From JAQWBS01 sp047975765 (GTDB taxonomy: Bacteria > Pseudomonadota > Alphaproteobacteria > RF32 > CAG-239), in contig JBKEEF010000012.1 of the NCBI GenBank assembly GCA_047975765.1, positions 298,051 to 362,050 on the forward strand: a DNA stretch of 64,000 bases, given 5' to 3'. Below are positions 1 through 9,040 of this stretch, in pieces. Position numbers and translations under genes: made by a program. Every line of letters begins with the position of its first letter. The first letter of the stretch is position 1. The notes below the pieces were generated by a model. The model saw only the letters and a program-made list of their open reading frames with translations, ran no database searches and was not told where the DNA came from.

Positions 1-534
1 GTCCAAGTCTTGACGAGAGTCTCCAACTACCCAAACTTTTTGTGGGGAAATTTCTTCAGGATTTAAAAAACCTTCAAGTGCTTTCCAACCATGTTCAGGA
101 AAAGGTTTATCCTTTTTTGCCTCATGTCCACAAACAATTTTTTCAAATAAATCCGGTGAATAGAGTTCTGAAAATTCTGGCTCAAAAAGTTTACGATCTT
201 TATTGGTCATAATCATCAACTTGATACCATTGTCCTTTAGTTTTTTCAAAACTTCATCTGAACCTTTTGGCTTTTGAATGAAGTGAGCTACATTTTTTTC
301 ATATTCAACTTTATAATCTTCATAAGCTTGTTTGGCTAAGTCAGTACCAAAAACGTTGGGAAAATTGTCTCTAAAGGATAAGTTTTCATCTCTTTTTAAA
401 CGTGAAATTTCCCATTTTGGCAAGCCATATTTTGCCAAAACTTTTTCAACTGAATGAACAATAACATTTCGAGTTATTGCTAAAGTATCATCCCAATCAA
501 ACAAAACATATTTTAGTTCATTTGTCGCAAGCAT
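1..534 (-). CDS. HAD-superfamily phosphatase (phosphoglycolate phosphatase-like), 3' end outside window
   Basis: This is a haloacid dehalogenase-type hydrolase, probably a small-molecule phosphatase acting in the cytoplasm. All four HAD motifs are visible in the 178 residues present: the nucleophile motif DWDDT (residues 13-17, Asp13 nucleophile and Asp15 acid/base), motif II Thr in MTNKD (about 110), motif III Lys in KDKP (about 143) and motif IV GDS (171-173). A helical cap of about 70 residues lies between motifs I and II, as in Gph-like enzymes. The start ATG follows a GGAGG-type ribosome site. The C-terminus runs off the left edge. The substrate cannot be told from sequence. Confidence 0.85.
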   Translation of the reverse strand, partial: MLATNELKYVLFDWDDTLAITRNVIVHSVEKVLAKYGLPKWEISRLKRDENLSFRDNFPNVFGTDLAKQAYEDYKVEYEKNVAHFIQKPKGSDEVLKKLKDNGIKLMIMTNKDRKLFEPEFSELYSPDLFEKIVCGHEAKKDKPFPEHGWKALEGFLNPEEISPQKVWVVGDSRQDLD

Positions 535-548
535 AAAATTTCCTCCAA

Positions 549-584
549 AAAAAGCTCCTAACACTTATAGTGAGGAGCTTTTGA
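549..584 (-). terminator. Intrinsic terminator overlapping the end of the upstream ORF
   Basis: A hairpin with arms AAAAGCTCCT (550-559) and AGGAGCTTTT (573-582), extended by an inner CACT/AGTG pair, is followed by a T-run on the minus strand. The stop codon of the 138-residue ORF lies inside the loop of this hairpin. Confidence 0.8.
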
Positions 585-981
585 ATCTTTGTGTGGGTCG
601 CATAAACTTGAAGAGAAGAAATCTTTCGCATTTTTCCCAAAAGTTCTCAACATGGCACCTAAATATCTTGTATTTAAAATACCTAAAGACAAGATAACAT
701 TCAATTTTTTTCAATTTGTTTTTTTCAAACAAATCAAGCCAACAGATTAGCAGTTTGTGGCTCCGAATAGCAAAATATATGACATTTGTGTCAGATCCAG
801 CATATTCTTGAAGCAGTTCAATTTTTTCTTTGAGCATCTTTTTAATGAGAATTCTCTTTTTTCTTGGCAGTCCTGCGAATGATAAAACTTGCGCTTTAAA
901 TCCATACCCCAAGACATCCAAATAATCTTTGATTTCATTCATAGCTGAGACTAAAAGAATTTTTTCTTCATCTGTTTTCAT
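565..981 (-). CDS. Hypothetical protein, 138 aa
   Basis: I do not recognise this protein. It is rich in Lys, Phe and Leu, with a leucine- and phenylalanine-rich second half and a basic C-terminus; no signal peptide or clear membrane span is seen. The ATG follows an A-rich leader with no strong ribosome site. Its last six codons and stop are formed by the 5' arm and loop of the terminator that follows, so the gene and its terminator overlap. It sits between serS and the HAD gene on the same strand but has its own terminator. Coding status is likely but not certain. Confidence 0.5.
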   Translation of the reverse strand: MKTDEEKILLVSAMNEIKDYLDVLGYGFKAQVLSFAGLPRKKRILIKKMLKEKIELLQEYAGSDTNVIYFAIRSHKLLICWLDLFEKNKLKKIECYLVFRYFKYKIFRCHVENFWEKCERFLLFKFMRPTQRFKSSSL

Positions 982-1066
982 AAATTTTCAATTTAATAGT
1001 TTTACAATAATTTTTTATATTCTCTAATATTAATTATCCGACCTTAAAATGTCAACCTCTCAAAGA

Positions 1067-1097
1067 AAAAAACCTCCCTAACTTTTGGGAGGTTTTT
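1067..1097 (-). terminator. Terminator after serS
   Basis: The arms AACCTCCC and GGGAGGTT form a GC-rich hairpin with flanking A and T runs just after the serS stop codon. Confidence 0.85.
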
Positions 1098-1104
1098 ACA
1101 CAAA

Positions 1105-2385
1105 TTATTTCTTTCCACCGATAGAGGTAACACCCATCATATATGGACGGAGTTTCTCAGGAATTTTAACTGAACCGTCTGCTTGTTGGTGATTTTCCAA
1201 GAAAGGAACCAAAGCTCTTGGTGTTGCAATTCCTGTATTATTCAAAGTGTGAGCAAACTTCACTTTTCCATCAGCATTTTCACGATAGCGAAGATTTGTT
1301 CTTCTTGCTTGCCAATCTGTGATGTTTGAACAGCTATGTGTTTCTCTATAAACACCTTGACTTGGAACCCATGCTTCTAAGTCATATTGACGATACTTAG
1401 GTGCACCCATATCTCCTGTACAAACTTCCAAAACTTGATAAGGCAACTCCAAATCTTTCAACACTTCTTCTGAGAGAGACAAAAGTTTTTGGTGCCATTT
1501 TTCACTTTCCTCAATGTCATTTTTGCAAATCACAAATTGTTCAGTTTTCATAAATTGGTGAACACGAACCAAACCACGCGTATCTTTTCCAGCTGCTCCT
1601 GCTTCTCTTCTAAAACAAGGAGAGAAACCAGCATAAAGAACAGGGAGTTCATTTTCTGTCAAAATTTCATCTGCATGAAGAGAGTTCAAAACAAGCTCTG
1701 CTGTTCCAGACAAATAGAGTTCATCAGCAGGCAAATAGTAAATTTCATCTTTTGCAAAAGGCAAGTAACCCATTCCATAAAGTGGTTTTTCTTTTGAAAT
1801 TGATGGAACCGTAATCACGTTGAAACCATTATCACGAAGCTTGTCTAAAACAAACATATGGATAGCTAGTTCCAAACGAGAAAGTTCGTTTTTAATTGCA
1901 TAAGTACGAGATCCAGAAACCTTTGCAATGCGTTCCATTTCGCTCCAGTTGTTCAATTCCATCAATTCAATATGATCAAGCGGTTTGAAGTCAAACGCTC
2001 TTGGTGTGCCAACTTTTCTTGTCACAACATTACCACTATCATCTCTTCCAACAGGAGATGCATCACTTGGAAGGTTCGGCAATCTCATCATAATATTGTC
2101 AAATTTTTCTTGAAGTTCAACAAGTTCATCTTGTTCTTTTTTCAACTCATCACCAAGTTCTTTACTTTGAGTGATGATTGCTGGACGTTCTTCAGAAGAA
2201 GCTGTTTTGATTGAGTTGCTCAATCTGTTTTTTTCTTCAGCAATAGCTTGCGACGATGTTTTAAGTTTATTTATTTCTAAGTGCAAATCAATCAAGTCTG
2301 ACACACTAACCGTTGAGAACCCTTTTTTTGCAAAACCTTTTTCAACTAATTCTTTATTTTCTAAAATAAACTTAATATCTAACAT
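1105..2385 (-). CDS. serS: Seryl-tRNA synthetase
   Basis: A class II aminoacyl-tRNA synthetase that charges tRNA-Ser in the cytoplasm. The 426-residue length is normal for bacterial SerRS. The first about 105 residues form the long antiparallel coiled coil that grips the tRNA-Ser variable arm (heptad-rich, ending at the MMRLPNLP turn). The catalytic core shows motif 2 (FRREAGAAGKDTRGL) and motif 3 near the C-terminus (HTLNNTGIATPRAL). It is transcribed divergently from trpS, about 100 bp away, so two tRNA-charging genes share one control region. It is monocistronic with its own terminator. Confidence 0.97.
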   Translation of the reverse strand: MLDIKFILENKELVEKGFAKKGFSTVSVSDLIDLHLEINKLKTSSQAIAEEKNRLSNSIKTASSEERPAIITQSKELGDELKKEQDELVELQEKFDNIMMRLPNLPSDASPVGRDDSGNVVTRKVGTPRAFDFKPLDHIELMELNNWSEMERIAKVSGSRTYAIKNELSRLELAIHMFVLDKLRDNGFNVITVPSISKEKPLYGMGYLPFAKDEIYYLPADELYLSGTAELVLNSLHADEILTENELPVLYAGFSPCFRREAGAAGKDTRGLVRVHQFMKTEQFVICKNDIEESEKWHQKLLSLSEEVLKDLELPYQVLEVCTGDMGAPKYRQYDLEAWVPSQGVYRETHSCSNITDWQARRTNLRYRENADGKVKFAHTLNNTGIATPRALVPFLENHQQADGSVKIPEKLRPYMMGVTSIGGKK

Positions 2386-2484
2386 CTTTATGAACCTTAT
2401 GTGTTATTTGTTATTGATTATAAACCTAAAACAGAGTATCAATTTTATAAATAATTACAATAGAAAAACTAAGGATTATCACAG

Positions 2485-3489
2485 ATGTTTAAAGGAAAAA
2501 CAGTTTTGACTGGGGTGAAACCAACAGGAACACCTCACTTGGGAAATTTTTTGGGCGCTATCAAACCAGCAATTGCTCTTGGTAAACAAGCTACAAATCA
2601 CTTTATGTTCATTGCAGATTATCACGCAATTAATGCTGAAAAAGATCCTGCTGTTCTAAATCAAAAAATCAAAGAAGTTGCCTGTGTTTATTTGGCATGC
2701 GGTTTAGACCCTAACCATACTGTCTTTTATCGCCAATCTGATGTTCCTGAAATTACAGAAATTACAACTATTCTTTATGCCTACACACCAAAAGGTTTGA
2801 TGAACAAATCTCACGCTTATAAAGCATGTGTAGATAAAAACAGAGAAGCAGGAAAACCAGATGATGATGGTATCAATATGGGACTATACACATACCCAAC
2901 TTTAATGGCGGCTGATATTTTATCTTTTAATTCAGACATCGTACCTGTTGGTCGAGACCAAATCCAACATGTTGAAATCGCTCGTGACATTGCAGGTGCT
3001 TTTAACGCTCACTATGGTGAAGAAGTTCTTAAACAACCAACCTACTACATTGAAGAATCAGTTGCAGTTGTCCCTGGTGTTGATGGAAGAAAAATGAGCA
3101 AATCTTATAACAATGTCATTCCTCTTTTTGCTGATGATAAAGAAATCAAAAAAGCTGTATTTTCTGTTCCAACAGACTCTCGTCCAATTGAGGAACCTAA
3201 GAACCCTGATGAAATTTTGGTTTATGAAATTTATAAGTCAATTGCATCCTCTGAACAACTCAAAGAAATGGCAGATGGTTTGAAAGGTGGAACATTAGGT
3301 TATGGACATATTAAAAACATGCTTCTTTCTGCCGTACTTGATGAGATTAGAGATGCCCGAGAAAAGTATAATTACTACATGAACAACTATCATGAAGTTG
3401 AAGAAATGTTGGCAAGAGGTGCGGCAAAAGCTCGTCCAATTGCTCAGGCAACTCTTAAAAGACTCAAAGATAAAGTCTTCGGAAGATAA
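2485..3489 (+). CDS. trpS: Tryptophanyl-tRNA synthetase
   Basis: A class I aminoacyl-tRNA synthetase that attaches tryptophan to tRNA-Trp. The 334-residue length is typical. The HIGH-type signature is TPHLGN (residues 16-21) and the KMSKS loop is intact at 203-207, preceded by GRDQIQH of the tryptophan pocket. The ATG at the stated start begins the usual short N-terminal strand (FKGKTVLTGVKPTG). The gene is divergent from serS and ends in a strong terminator shared with the convergent lipoprotein gene. Confidence 0.97.
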   Translation: MFKGKTVLTGVKPTGTPHLGNFLGAIKPAIALGKQATNHFMFIADYHAINAEKDPAVLNQKIKEVACVYLACGLDPNHTVFYRQSDVPEITEITTILYAYTPKGLMNKSHAYKACVDKNREAGKPDDDGINMGLYTYPTLMAADILSFNSDIVPVGRDQIQHVEIARDIAGAFNAHYGEEVLKQPTYYIEESVAVVPGVDGRKMSKSYNNVIPLFADDKEIKKAVFSVPTDSRPIEEPKNPDEILVYEIYKSIASSEQLKEMADGLKGGTLGYGHIKNMLLSAVLDEIRDAREKYNYYMNNYHEVEEMLARGAAKARPIAQATLKRLKDKVFGR

Positions 3490-3502
3490 TTTTATATCGA
3501 TG

Positions 3503-3533
3503 CAAAAAAGGAGGGGATTTCCCTCCTTTTTTA
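3503..3533 (+). terminator. Bidirectional terminator between trpS and the META lipoprotein gene
   Basis: The hairpin AAAAAAGGAGGG / CCCTCCTTTTTT has A-runs and T-runs on both sides, so it can serve both convergent genes. Confidence 0.85.
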
Positions 3534-3542
3534 TTTTAAGTT

Positions 3543-3938
3543 TTATTTTTGAATTGGTCCCATATCTTCGAAACTCACTTCATCTTCATCTGTCATCAAA
3601 ATCAAAACATTTCCTTCAATTTTATATTTTTTAACCTGAGGGAAAAAGTTTAAATATTCATATTCAATTTTCATCATTTCAGGGTCACCAGCCATCATTG
3701 TAGACATTGCTGGACCAAATGTGATGGTATCTCCATCAATTTTATATGCACCATTAAAATTATTGATGACTTTACCATAATATCTATCATCAACATCATC
3801 AAATGAAATTCTCAAATCTACATTATTCAATGCATTCAAAACTTTATATTCGTGTCCTTTAAGAACAACTTCTTGTTTTTCTTCTTTGCAGCCAGAAATT
3901 ACTAAAACTGCTAGCAATACCATTAAAACTTTTTTCAT
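3543..3938 (-). CDS. META-domain (HslJ-like) lipoprotein
   Basis: A small envelope lipoprotein of 131 residues. The N-terminus is a lipoprotein signal (MKKVLMVLLAVLV) with lipobox ISGC, so Cys17 should be lipidated and the protein anchored facing the periplasm. Residues about 60-125 match the META/HslJ pattern: an Asn-Gly-rich turn, then KIDGDTITFGP, a short Ser-Thr-Met-Met stretch, Glu-rich helix and a final strand pair (YKIEGNVLILM). META domains occur in heat-shock-linked and surface lipoproteins of unclear biochemical role. A GGGAGA ribosome site precedes the ATG. It lies just downstream of pgpA on the same strand. Confidence 0.65.
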   Translation of the reverse strand: MKKVLMVLLAVLVISGCKEEKQEVVLKGHEYKVLNALNNVDLRISFDDVDDRYYGKVINNFNGAYKIDGDTITFGPAMSTMMAGDPEMMKIEYEYLNFFPQVKKYKIEGNVLILMTDEDEVSFEDMGPIQK

Positions 3939-3950
3939 TTTATTTTCTCC

Positions 3951-4442
3951 CTAATAAAGATATTTTACGGCAAAATAACAGATAATGCATAACACAATAC
4001 TAGCATTAATACCGGCAATAACATCATCAAGCATAACTCCCCAAGCATCTTCTCTTTTATCAAAATGCTTGACTAGTCCCATTTTCTTGATATCAAAAAA
4101 TCTAAAAAGAACAAAACCCAAAGGATAAATCCACCAGTAAGTCATATTTAAAAATAAATATGGGGATACTAACGAAAATGTCAAGACCTGCCCAACTGTC
4201 TCATCAATAACAACCTTAGACGGATCCTTATCTTTTGAATCGATAATAATAATATTTGTTGCCCAAACACCTACAGCAAATAAAATGAGTGCAACAAACA
4301 TAATTCCCAAAAATCCAGTCCAATAAGAAAGAGCAATTGCCAAAGGAATTGACCCTAGAGAACCAACCGTTCCCGGAGCTTTAGGAGAGAGACCGCAACC
4401 AAACCATGTTGCTATCGTATTTGCTAATAATCTTTTATTCAT
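3951..4442 (-). CDS. pgpA: Phosphatidylglycerophosphatase A
   Basis: An inner-membrane phosphatase that removes phosphate from phosphatidylglycerophosphate to give phosphatidylglycerol. The 163 residues hold the family motifs in order: GTVGS near residue 25, the acidic VVIDETVGQ signature near residue 80, LFRFFDIKK near 115 and the DD pair in MLDDVIAGI near the C-terminus. Several hydrophobic segments span the membrane. The gene follows the gpsA-like gene by only four bases, so the two are probably cotranscribed. Both act in phospholipid synthesis: glycerol-3-phosphate production, then phosphatidylglycerol completion. Confidence 0.92.
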   Translation of the reverse strand: MNKRLLANTIATWFGCGLSPKAPGTVGSLGSIPLAIALSYWTGFLGIMFVALILFAVGVWATNIIIIDSKDKDPSKVVIDETVGQVLTFSLVSPYLFLNMTYWWIYPLGFVLFRFFDIKKMGLVKHFDKREDAWGVMLDDVIAGINASIVLCIICYFAVKYLY

Positions 4443-4445
4443 TTT

Positions 4446-5411
4446 TTAAAACTCTTGCTTCAAATCTCTTAAAAACATTGACTTAATTGTCTCTTTAACT
4501 TTGGCATCTTCATAAATAACCTTATAAAGAGCTTGTGAAATTGGCATATCAATATTTTCTCTGTCAGAAATTTCTTTCACAGCTTTCAACGTATAGACAC
4601 CTTCTGCCAATTTTTCAAACTTTTCACCTTTTGCAAAAAGCTCACCAAACATTCTGTTCTGGCTATGTTTGGAAAAAAGTGTTGCTTCATAGTCACCAAG
4701 GTGAGATAAGCCATAAACACTTTTTGGGTCTCCTCCAAAATGTTGGATAAAACGCCCAACTTCAATTGGAGCTCTTGCCATTAAGGCTCCTTTAAGACCA
4801 TACCAGTCCAACCCGTCCAAAATCCCTGCAGCTAAACCAATAACATTTTTCATTGCTGCACCGATTTGGTTACCAATCATATCTGTTCCATAATAGAACC
4901 TAATTAGGTCACTTTGCAACAATTTAATGAGCATATCGGTTGTTTCAGGGTGATAACTATCTATAACCGCACAAGAAGGTACACCTTTAAGATAGTCTTG
5001 AACGTGTCCAGGTCCTGCAAGAATTGCCACTTTTATATCCTGCTTAATTTCTTCAGAAAAAATTTGTTCAATGGTCTTTGCAGAACCTTCTTCCAATCCT
5101 TTGATTGCCAAGAGGAAAGTTTTTCCATTTAGATTATATTCATTAAGTTGTTTTGCAAGAGAACGGAGATGTTGACAGCCAATTGAAACGATAATGATAT
5201 TGCTTTTTAAAACTTCAGAAATTTCGGCAGTCAAGCTCATATTATCAGATAAAGTTAGATAGCTGTTCTTTCGATTTTTTTGCATTTCAATGAAAGCTGG
5301 AGAATCTTTTAAATCATAAAGAATCACATCTTCAAATGTGCAATGATTTGCAGCATACCAACCAAGGAAAGTCCCCCAACGACCGCAACCAATAACGGAA
5401 ATTTTATTCAT
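4446..5411 (-). CDS. gpsA: Divergent NAD(P)-dependent glycerol-3-phosphate dehydrogenase
   Basis: Related to GpsA, which reduces dihydroxyacetone phosphate to sn-glycerol-3-phosphate for phospholipid synthesis. The Rossmann nucleotide-binding motif GCGRWGTFLG is at the N-terminus, the IKGLEEGS segment is present, and the catalytic lysine lies in MKNVIGLAAGI near residue 190; the C-terminal LAEGVYTLKAV motif is also kept. It diverges at the usual GPSFA motif, which reads GPGHV here. A second, more typical gpsA lies near 39.9 kb, so this copy is one of two paralogues. An AAGGA site precedes the ATG. It heads the gpsA-pgpA pair. Confidence 0.85.
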   Translation of the reverse strand: MNKISVIGCGRWGTFLGWYAANHCTFEDVILYDLKDSPAFIEMQKNRKNSYLTLSDNMSLTAEISEVLKSNIIIVSIGCQHLRSLAKQLNEYNLNGKTFLLAIKGLEEGSAKTIEQIFSEEIKQDIKVAILAGPGHVQDYLKGVPSCAVIDSYHPETTDMLIKLLQSDLIRFYYGTDMIGNQIGAAMKNVIGLAAGILDGLDWYGLKGALMARAPIEVGRFIQHFGGDPKSVYGLSHLGDYEATLFSKHSQNRMFGELFAKGEKFEKLAEGVYTLKAVKEISDRENIDMPISQALYKVIYEDAKVKETIKSMFLRDLKQEF

Positions 5412-5523
5412 TAATAGTCCTTTTTACCAAAAATAAAAGCAATGCTCTATTTTTATACCAGTTTTTTTAATAAATCAAACAACTTTGCATAAAGATTCAC
5501 AAAGCATATATTCATCAGTAAAA

Positions 5524-5883
5524 TTATACAGCTATTTTTTTTGTATGTTGGCGAGCAACTATGGCATTGATGTAATCAAATGCCTCAAAAGACTTATAAG
5601 CAAAATCGAATCTCTCTGTGTCATATTGATAAAAGACTTGATGTGCAATTGTTTCAATTGAACTATCAATTTGCTTGAAAGCTTCGTTATAGTCGTTGTT
5701 AAAATTGTTTTTGGATTTTTTATTGACCAATGTATGGTATGCAGCTATGACCTTCGCGGTTTCATCAGCAGAATTTTCATAACCTCTTTCTTCAAATTCA
5801 CGCATAATTCTTGCCACGGTCTGATAAAAGCATTTATTAGCAATTATACTCGCCTGTTTTTTATTGTTACTGTCTATTATCAC
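5524..5883 (-). CDS. Hypothetical protein, about 119 aa (GTG start preferred)
   Basis: I do not recognise this protein. It is helical and charged, with many aromatic residues (FDFAYKSFEAFDYINAIVARQ near the C-terminus) and no signal peptide. An upstream in-frame ATG exists, but a good promoter lies across that region, so translation more likely begins at the GTG at 5881-5883, ten bases after an AAAGGA ribosome site. This shorter start gives a protein beginning MIIDSNNKKQ. It stands alone between gpsA and secF with its own promoter. Confidence 0.5.
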   Translation of the reverse strand: MIIDSNNKKQASIIANKCFYQTVARIMREFEERGYENSADETAKVIAAYHTLVNKKSKNNFNNDYNEAFKQIDSSIETIAHQVFYQYDTERFDFAYKSFEAFDYINAIVARQHTKKIAV

Positions 5884-5920
5884 AATATATAAATCCTTTT
5901 TATGCTCAGAATTGGAAAGT

Positions 5921-5949
5921 ATAGTATCATAATTTTTATAAAAAATCAA
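5921..5949 (-). promoter_or_regulatory. Sigma-70-type promoter for the 119-aa gene
   Basis: On the minus strand a -35 box TTGATT (5949-5944) and a -10 box TACTAT (5926-5921) are separated by exactly 17 bp. The predicted start of transcription is about 30 bases upstream of the GTG start codon. Confidence 0.55.
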
Positions 5950-5988
5950 CAACAAGATTCACGAATCATTAACCATTATATTTCCACA

Positions 5989-6022
5989 AAAAAAAGGATA
6001 GAATTTCTCCTATCCTTTTTTC
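5989..6022 (-). terminator. Terminator after the secF operon
   Basis: The arms AAAAAAGGATAG and CTATCCTTTTTT form a hairpin with flanking A/T runs directly after the secF stop. Confidence 0.85.
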
Positions 6023-6038
6023 TTTTAACTAAGAAATT

Positions 6039-6971
6039 TTATCCAATTTTCTCAAAAGGATTTACTCTTTCGTCATCAACTTTTCTCAAGTCAAACAAAT
6101 TGAGAATCATTGCTGATGTGAAGATTGAAGAATATGTTCCAACAATCACACAAAATGTAATTACAAAAGAGAACACTCTGAGTGTTTCACCACCCCAAGC
6201 CAACAAAGCTAGAGAAGCACCAAGGGTACTAATTCCTGTCAATAAAGTTCTTGCAAGCATCTCATTGATACTTAAATTTATCAACTCAAGTTGTGGCATT
6301 TTCTTATGTTTTTTCAAGTTTTCACGAATTCTATCGTAAGTCACCACTTTATCATTGATGGAATATCCAATCAACGTCAACAAAGCTGCCAAAGTAGTTA
6401 AACTAAAATCCATATCAAAGAAAGAGAGAAGTCCTGCAGCCACAAGTGCATCTTGAGTGAGACCAATCATTGTTCCAATCGCAAATTGCCATTCGAATCT
6501 TACCCAAACATAAGCTGAAAGAGCCAACACGGCAAGAATTGCTGAAATCACACCTTTTAACTTGAGTTCATCACCAACTTGTGGACCAACCTGCTCAACC
6601 TTACGATATTCAACATTTTCACCAATAACTTCTTTCACTTGGTTTACGGCTGCTAAAAGCTCTTTATCATCTAGACCTTCTGCTTGAGCTCTAATCATAA
6701 GCTCTGTGCCATCAGCACCGATAGACTGTAAAGTCACGTCTTCCAACTTTGTTTGAGCCAATTTTGCACGCAAATCATTAAGATCAAAAACTTCTTCTCC
6801 TTTGATTTCAATAAGGACACCACCTGAGAAGTCAATCCCATAGTTAAATCCTTTAATTCCCATGCTTGCAATTGCTGCCACAACCATAATTACCGACAAA
6901 ATATAGAATAACTTTCTTTTGCCTACAAAATCATAATTTGTCTCTTTTGTTATCCAACTAAAAAGTTTCAT
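6039..6971 (-). CDS. secF: Protein translocase subunit SecF
   Basis: An RND-family membrane subunit that, with SecD and YajC, uses the proton gradient to help pull exported proteins through SecYEG. The 310 residues have the expected order: first membrane span (about 25-45), the GIDFSGG motif typical of SecF near residue 48, a periplasmic domain to about 140, then five spans including the D-rich GLTQDALVAAG region and SINDKVVTYDRIREN. The gene follows secD by 18 bp in the order yajC-secD-secF and ends with a terminator. Confidence 0.95.
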   Translation of the reverse strand: MKLFSWITKETNYDFVGKRKLFYILSVIMVVAAIASMGIKGFNYGIDFSGGVLIEIKGEEVFDLNDLRAKLAQTKLEDVTLQSIGADGTELMIRAQAEGLDDKELLAAVNQVKEVIGENVEYRKVEQVGPQVGDELKLKGVISAILAVLALSAYVWVRFEWQFAIGTMIGLTQDALVAAGLLSFFDMDFSLTTLAALLTLIGYSINDKVVTYDRIRENLKKHKKMPQLELINLSINEMLARTLLTGISTLGASLALLAWGGETLRVFSFVITFCVIVGTYSSIFTSAMILNLFDLRKVDDERVNPFEKIG

Positions 6972-6989
6972 TTTAATATCCTCAAAAAA

Positions 6990-8534
6990 TTATATTGGTA
7001 ATTTGGTTGGTTTGCATTTTGCAATCCATGTCGCAATTATCAATCTTGTAACCGTAACTGATGTAAATACAGATGTTGCAATACCAATTGTGAGTGTCAC
7101 AGCAAAGCCCTTAATTGGCCCTGTTCCAAAGAAGAACAAAACAATTCCGGCAATGAGTGTTGTTAAGTTAGAGTCCACAATTGTTCTCCAAGCTTCTTCA
7201 AAACCAACTTCGGCAGCATCTTTTGTTGAGCGACCATTTTTAACTTCTTCACGCATACGTTCAAAAATCAAGACATTCGCATCAACTGCCATCGCAATTG
7301 TCAAAATAATTCCGGCAATACCTGGAAGTGTGAGTGTTGCTCCAAAGAAACCCAGTGCAGCAATAAGAAGCATCAAGTTGATAAACAAAGCAATTGTTGT
7401 AAAAACACCAAACAAGCCATAAGCTGCAATGATAAAGACAATTACAACCGCAAAACCAATGAGGGAAGCATCAATACCAGCATTAATTGAATCAGCACCT
7501 AAACCAGCACCGACTGTTCTTTCTTCCATAACTTCCAATGGAGCTGGCAAAGCACCTGAACGAAGCATCATCGCTAATTCATTTGCAGTTTGAACCGTAA
7601 AACTTCCGCTAATTTGACCAGAACCTTGAATTGCACTATTGATATTTGGAGCTGTGATAACTTCATTATCAATAACAACTGCCAATCTTTCACCAATATT
7701 GTTTTTTGTTATTTCACCAAATTTCTTTCCGCCAATAGAATCAAATTTAAAAGAAACGACAGGCTCACCACCTTCTCCAAAAGCAGGTTGTGCATCAACG
7801 AGGTGTTCACCAGTTACTGCAGGTTTTCTTTCGATAACATACTGGACACCATCGCTTCCTCTAACAACCCTTGAAGCTGAACTGATTTTACCACGACGGG
7901 CATCTGCTGCTGTTGTACGACTATCAACTAAGTGAAATGTCATTTTTGCAGTTTTACCAAGCAAAGATTTAACATATTCTGGATTTTGAATTCCAGGAAG
8001 TTGAACAACAATTCTATCAACGCCTTGTCTTTGAATTACAGGTTCTTTTGTACCAAGTTCATCAATACGTTTTCTAACAACCTCAATAGATTGGTTAACA
8101 ATCTTCACTTTGAGTTCATTCAAAGCAACTTCAGAATATTTGATTTCAACAAAATCGTCACCAGTTTCACTAACCTGTAAGCCATCATCGATTTTTCTGA
8201 AGGCATTGATAGCTTGTGTACGAGAAGTTGCACTATCAATTTTCACTTTAACCGCATCTGCTGTTGCACTGAGTTGTTGATAGCGAATTTTCTTTTCACG
8301 CAAAGTTGAACGAACAGAATCTTCAACTGCAGAAAGTCTTTCTTTGATAACATCATCGGTCTTAACCTCCAAAAGAAGATTTGAACCTCCTTGCAAATCT
8401 AGACCCAAGTTAACAGGGCGCCACCATGATGGCATATTGACTTTGTCTTGAAAGAAATTTGGCAACGCATACAAGATGCCAAAAATACAAATAGCAAGAA
8501 TCATATATATTTTTGTTCTCGATAGATTATACAT
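6990..8534 (-). CDS. secD: Protein translocase subunit SecD
   Basis: The larger RND-type partner of SecF. At 514 residues it has a first membrane span near residues 7-27, the NLGLDLQGG motif near residue 42, a large periplasmic P1 head domain, and five C-terminal spans with DANVLIFERMREE near residue 425, the proton-path motif of the family. The length is closer to the compact alphaproteobacterial type than to the 615-residue E. coli protein. It lies between yajC and secF in one operon. Confidence 0.95.
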   Translation of the reverse strand: MYNLSRTKIYMILAICIFGILYALPNFFQDKVNMPSWWRPVNLGLDLQGGSNLLLEVKTDDVIKERLSAVEDSVRSTLREKKIRYQQLSATADAVKVKIDSATSRTQAINAFRKIDDGLQVSETGDDFVEIKYSEVALNELKVKIVNQSIEVVRKRIDELGTKEPVIQRQGVDRIVVQLPGIQNPEYVKSLLGKTAKMTFHLVDSRTTAADARRGKISSASRVVRGSDGVQYVIERKPAVTGEHLVDAQPAFGEGGEPVVSFKFDSIGGKKFGEITKNNIGERLAVVIDNEVITAPNINSAIQGSGQISGSFTVQTANELAMMLRSGALPAPLEVMEERTVGAGLGADSINAGIDASLIGFAVVIVFIIAAYGLFGVFTTIALFINLMLLIAALGFFGATLTLPGIAGIILTIAMAVDANVLIFERMREEVKNGRSTKDAAEVGFEEAWRTIVDSNLTTLIAGIVLFFFGTGPIKGFAVTLTIGIATSVFTSVTVTRLIIATWIAKCKPTKLPI

Positions 8535-8558
8535 TCTCTTAACCTTATATTATTTTGA

Positions 8559-8933
8559 TTATTTCGTTTTTGTTGTTTTTTTGCTTGCAAGTTTCTTTGC
8601 AGGAGCTTTTGTTTTCACAGTTTCTGCTGCAGCTAAAACTTCACGGATAGACATTCTGTTCACAACAACTTCAACGCCTGAAGAAATTTCAACAGTGAGT
8701 TCCATGCCATTAACTTTGACAACTTTCGCATAAATTCCACCACCAGTGATAATTCTATCACCTGCCTTAACAGCTTCTAAAATTTGTGTATGTTCTTTCA
8801 TCTTTTTTTGCTGTGGGCGAATGAGCAAAAGGTAAAAAATTAAAAAGATGAGACCAAGTTGCACAACCGTTACCACAATATCTTGTGTGCTTGTCGCTGC
8901 TGCAGTGTTCGCTAAAGCGTCTTTTATAAACAT
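8559..8933 (-). CDS. yajC: Preprotein translocase accessory subunit YajC
   Basis: A single-span inner-membrane protein that associates with SecDF and AcrB-like pumps. The start chosen is the ATG giving MFIKDALANT, because a GGGAGA site sits four bases upstream; a longer frame adds 15 residues without a ribosome site. Residues about 20-42 form the membrane span followed by the hallmark RPQQKKMKEH, and the soluble part contains DRIITGGGIYAKV. The C-terminus is a Lys- and Ala-rich tail (KAPAKKLASKK), longer than in E. coli. First gene of the yajC-secD-secF operon. Confidence 0.92.
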   Translation of the reverse strand: MFIKDALANTAAATSTQDIVVTVVQLGLIFLIFYLLLIRPQQKKMKEHTQILEAVKAGDRIITGGGIYAKVVKVNGMELTVEISSGVEVVVNRMSIREVLAAAETVKTKAPAKKLASKKTTKTK

Positions 8934-9040
8934 TTTTCTCTCCCTAATTTGATTATGTTTGTCAAGAATATACAACAATATTGATTATTCACAACAGGAA
9001 AAAGAAAAATATTGAACACTTTTTTAAAAGCACTCTCTTT

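Noticed and set aside
7003..7422. 139-residue plus-strand frame inside secD
   Set aside because: It lies opposite a clear secD coding sequence and has no family features; a long shadow caused by codon bias.
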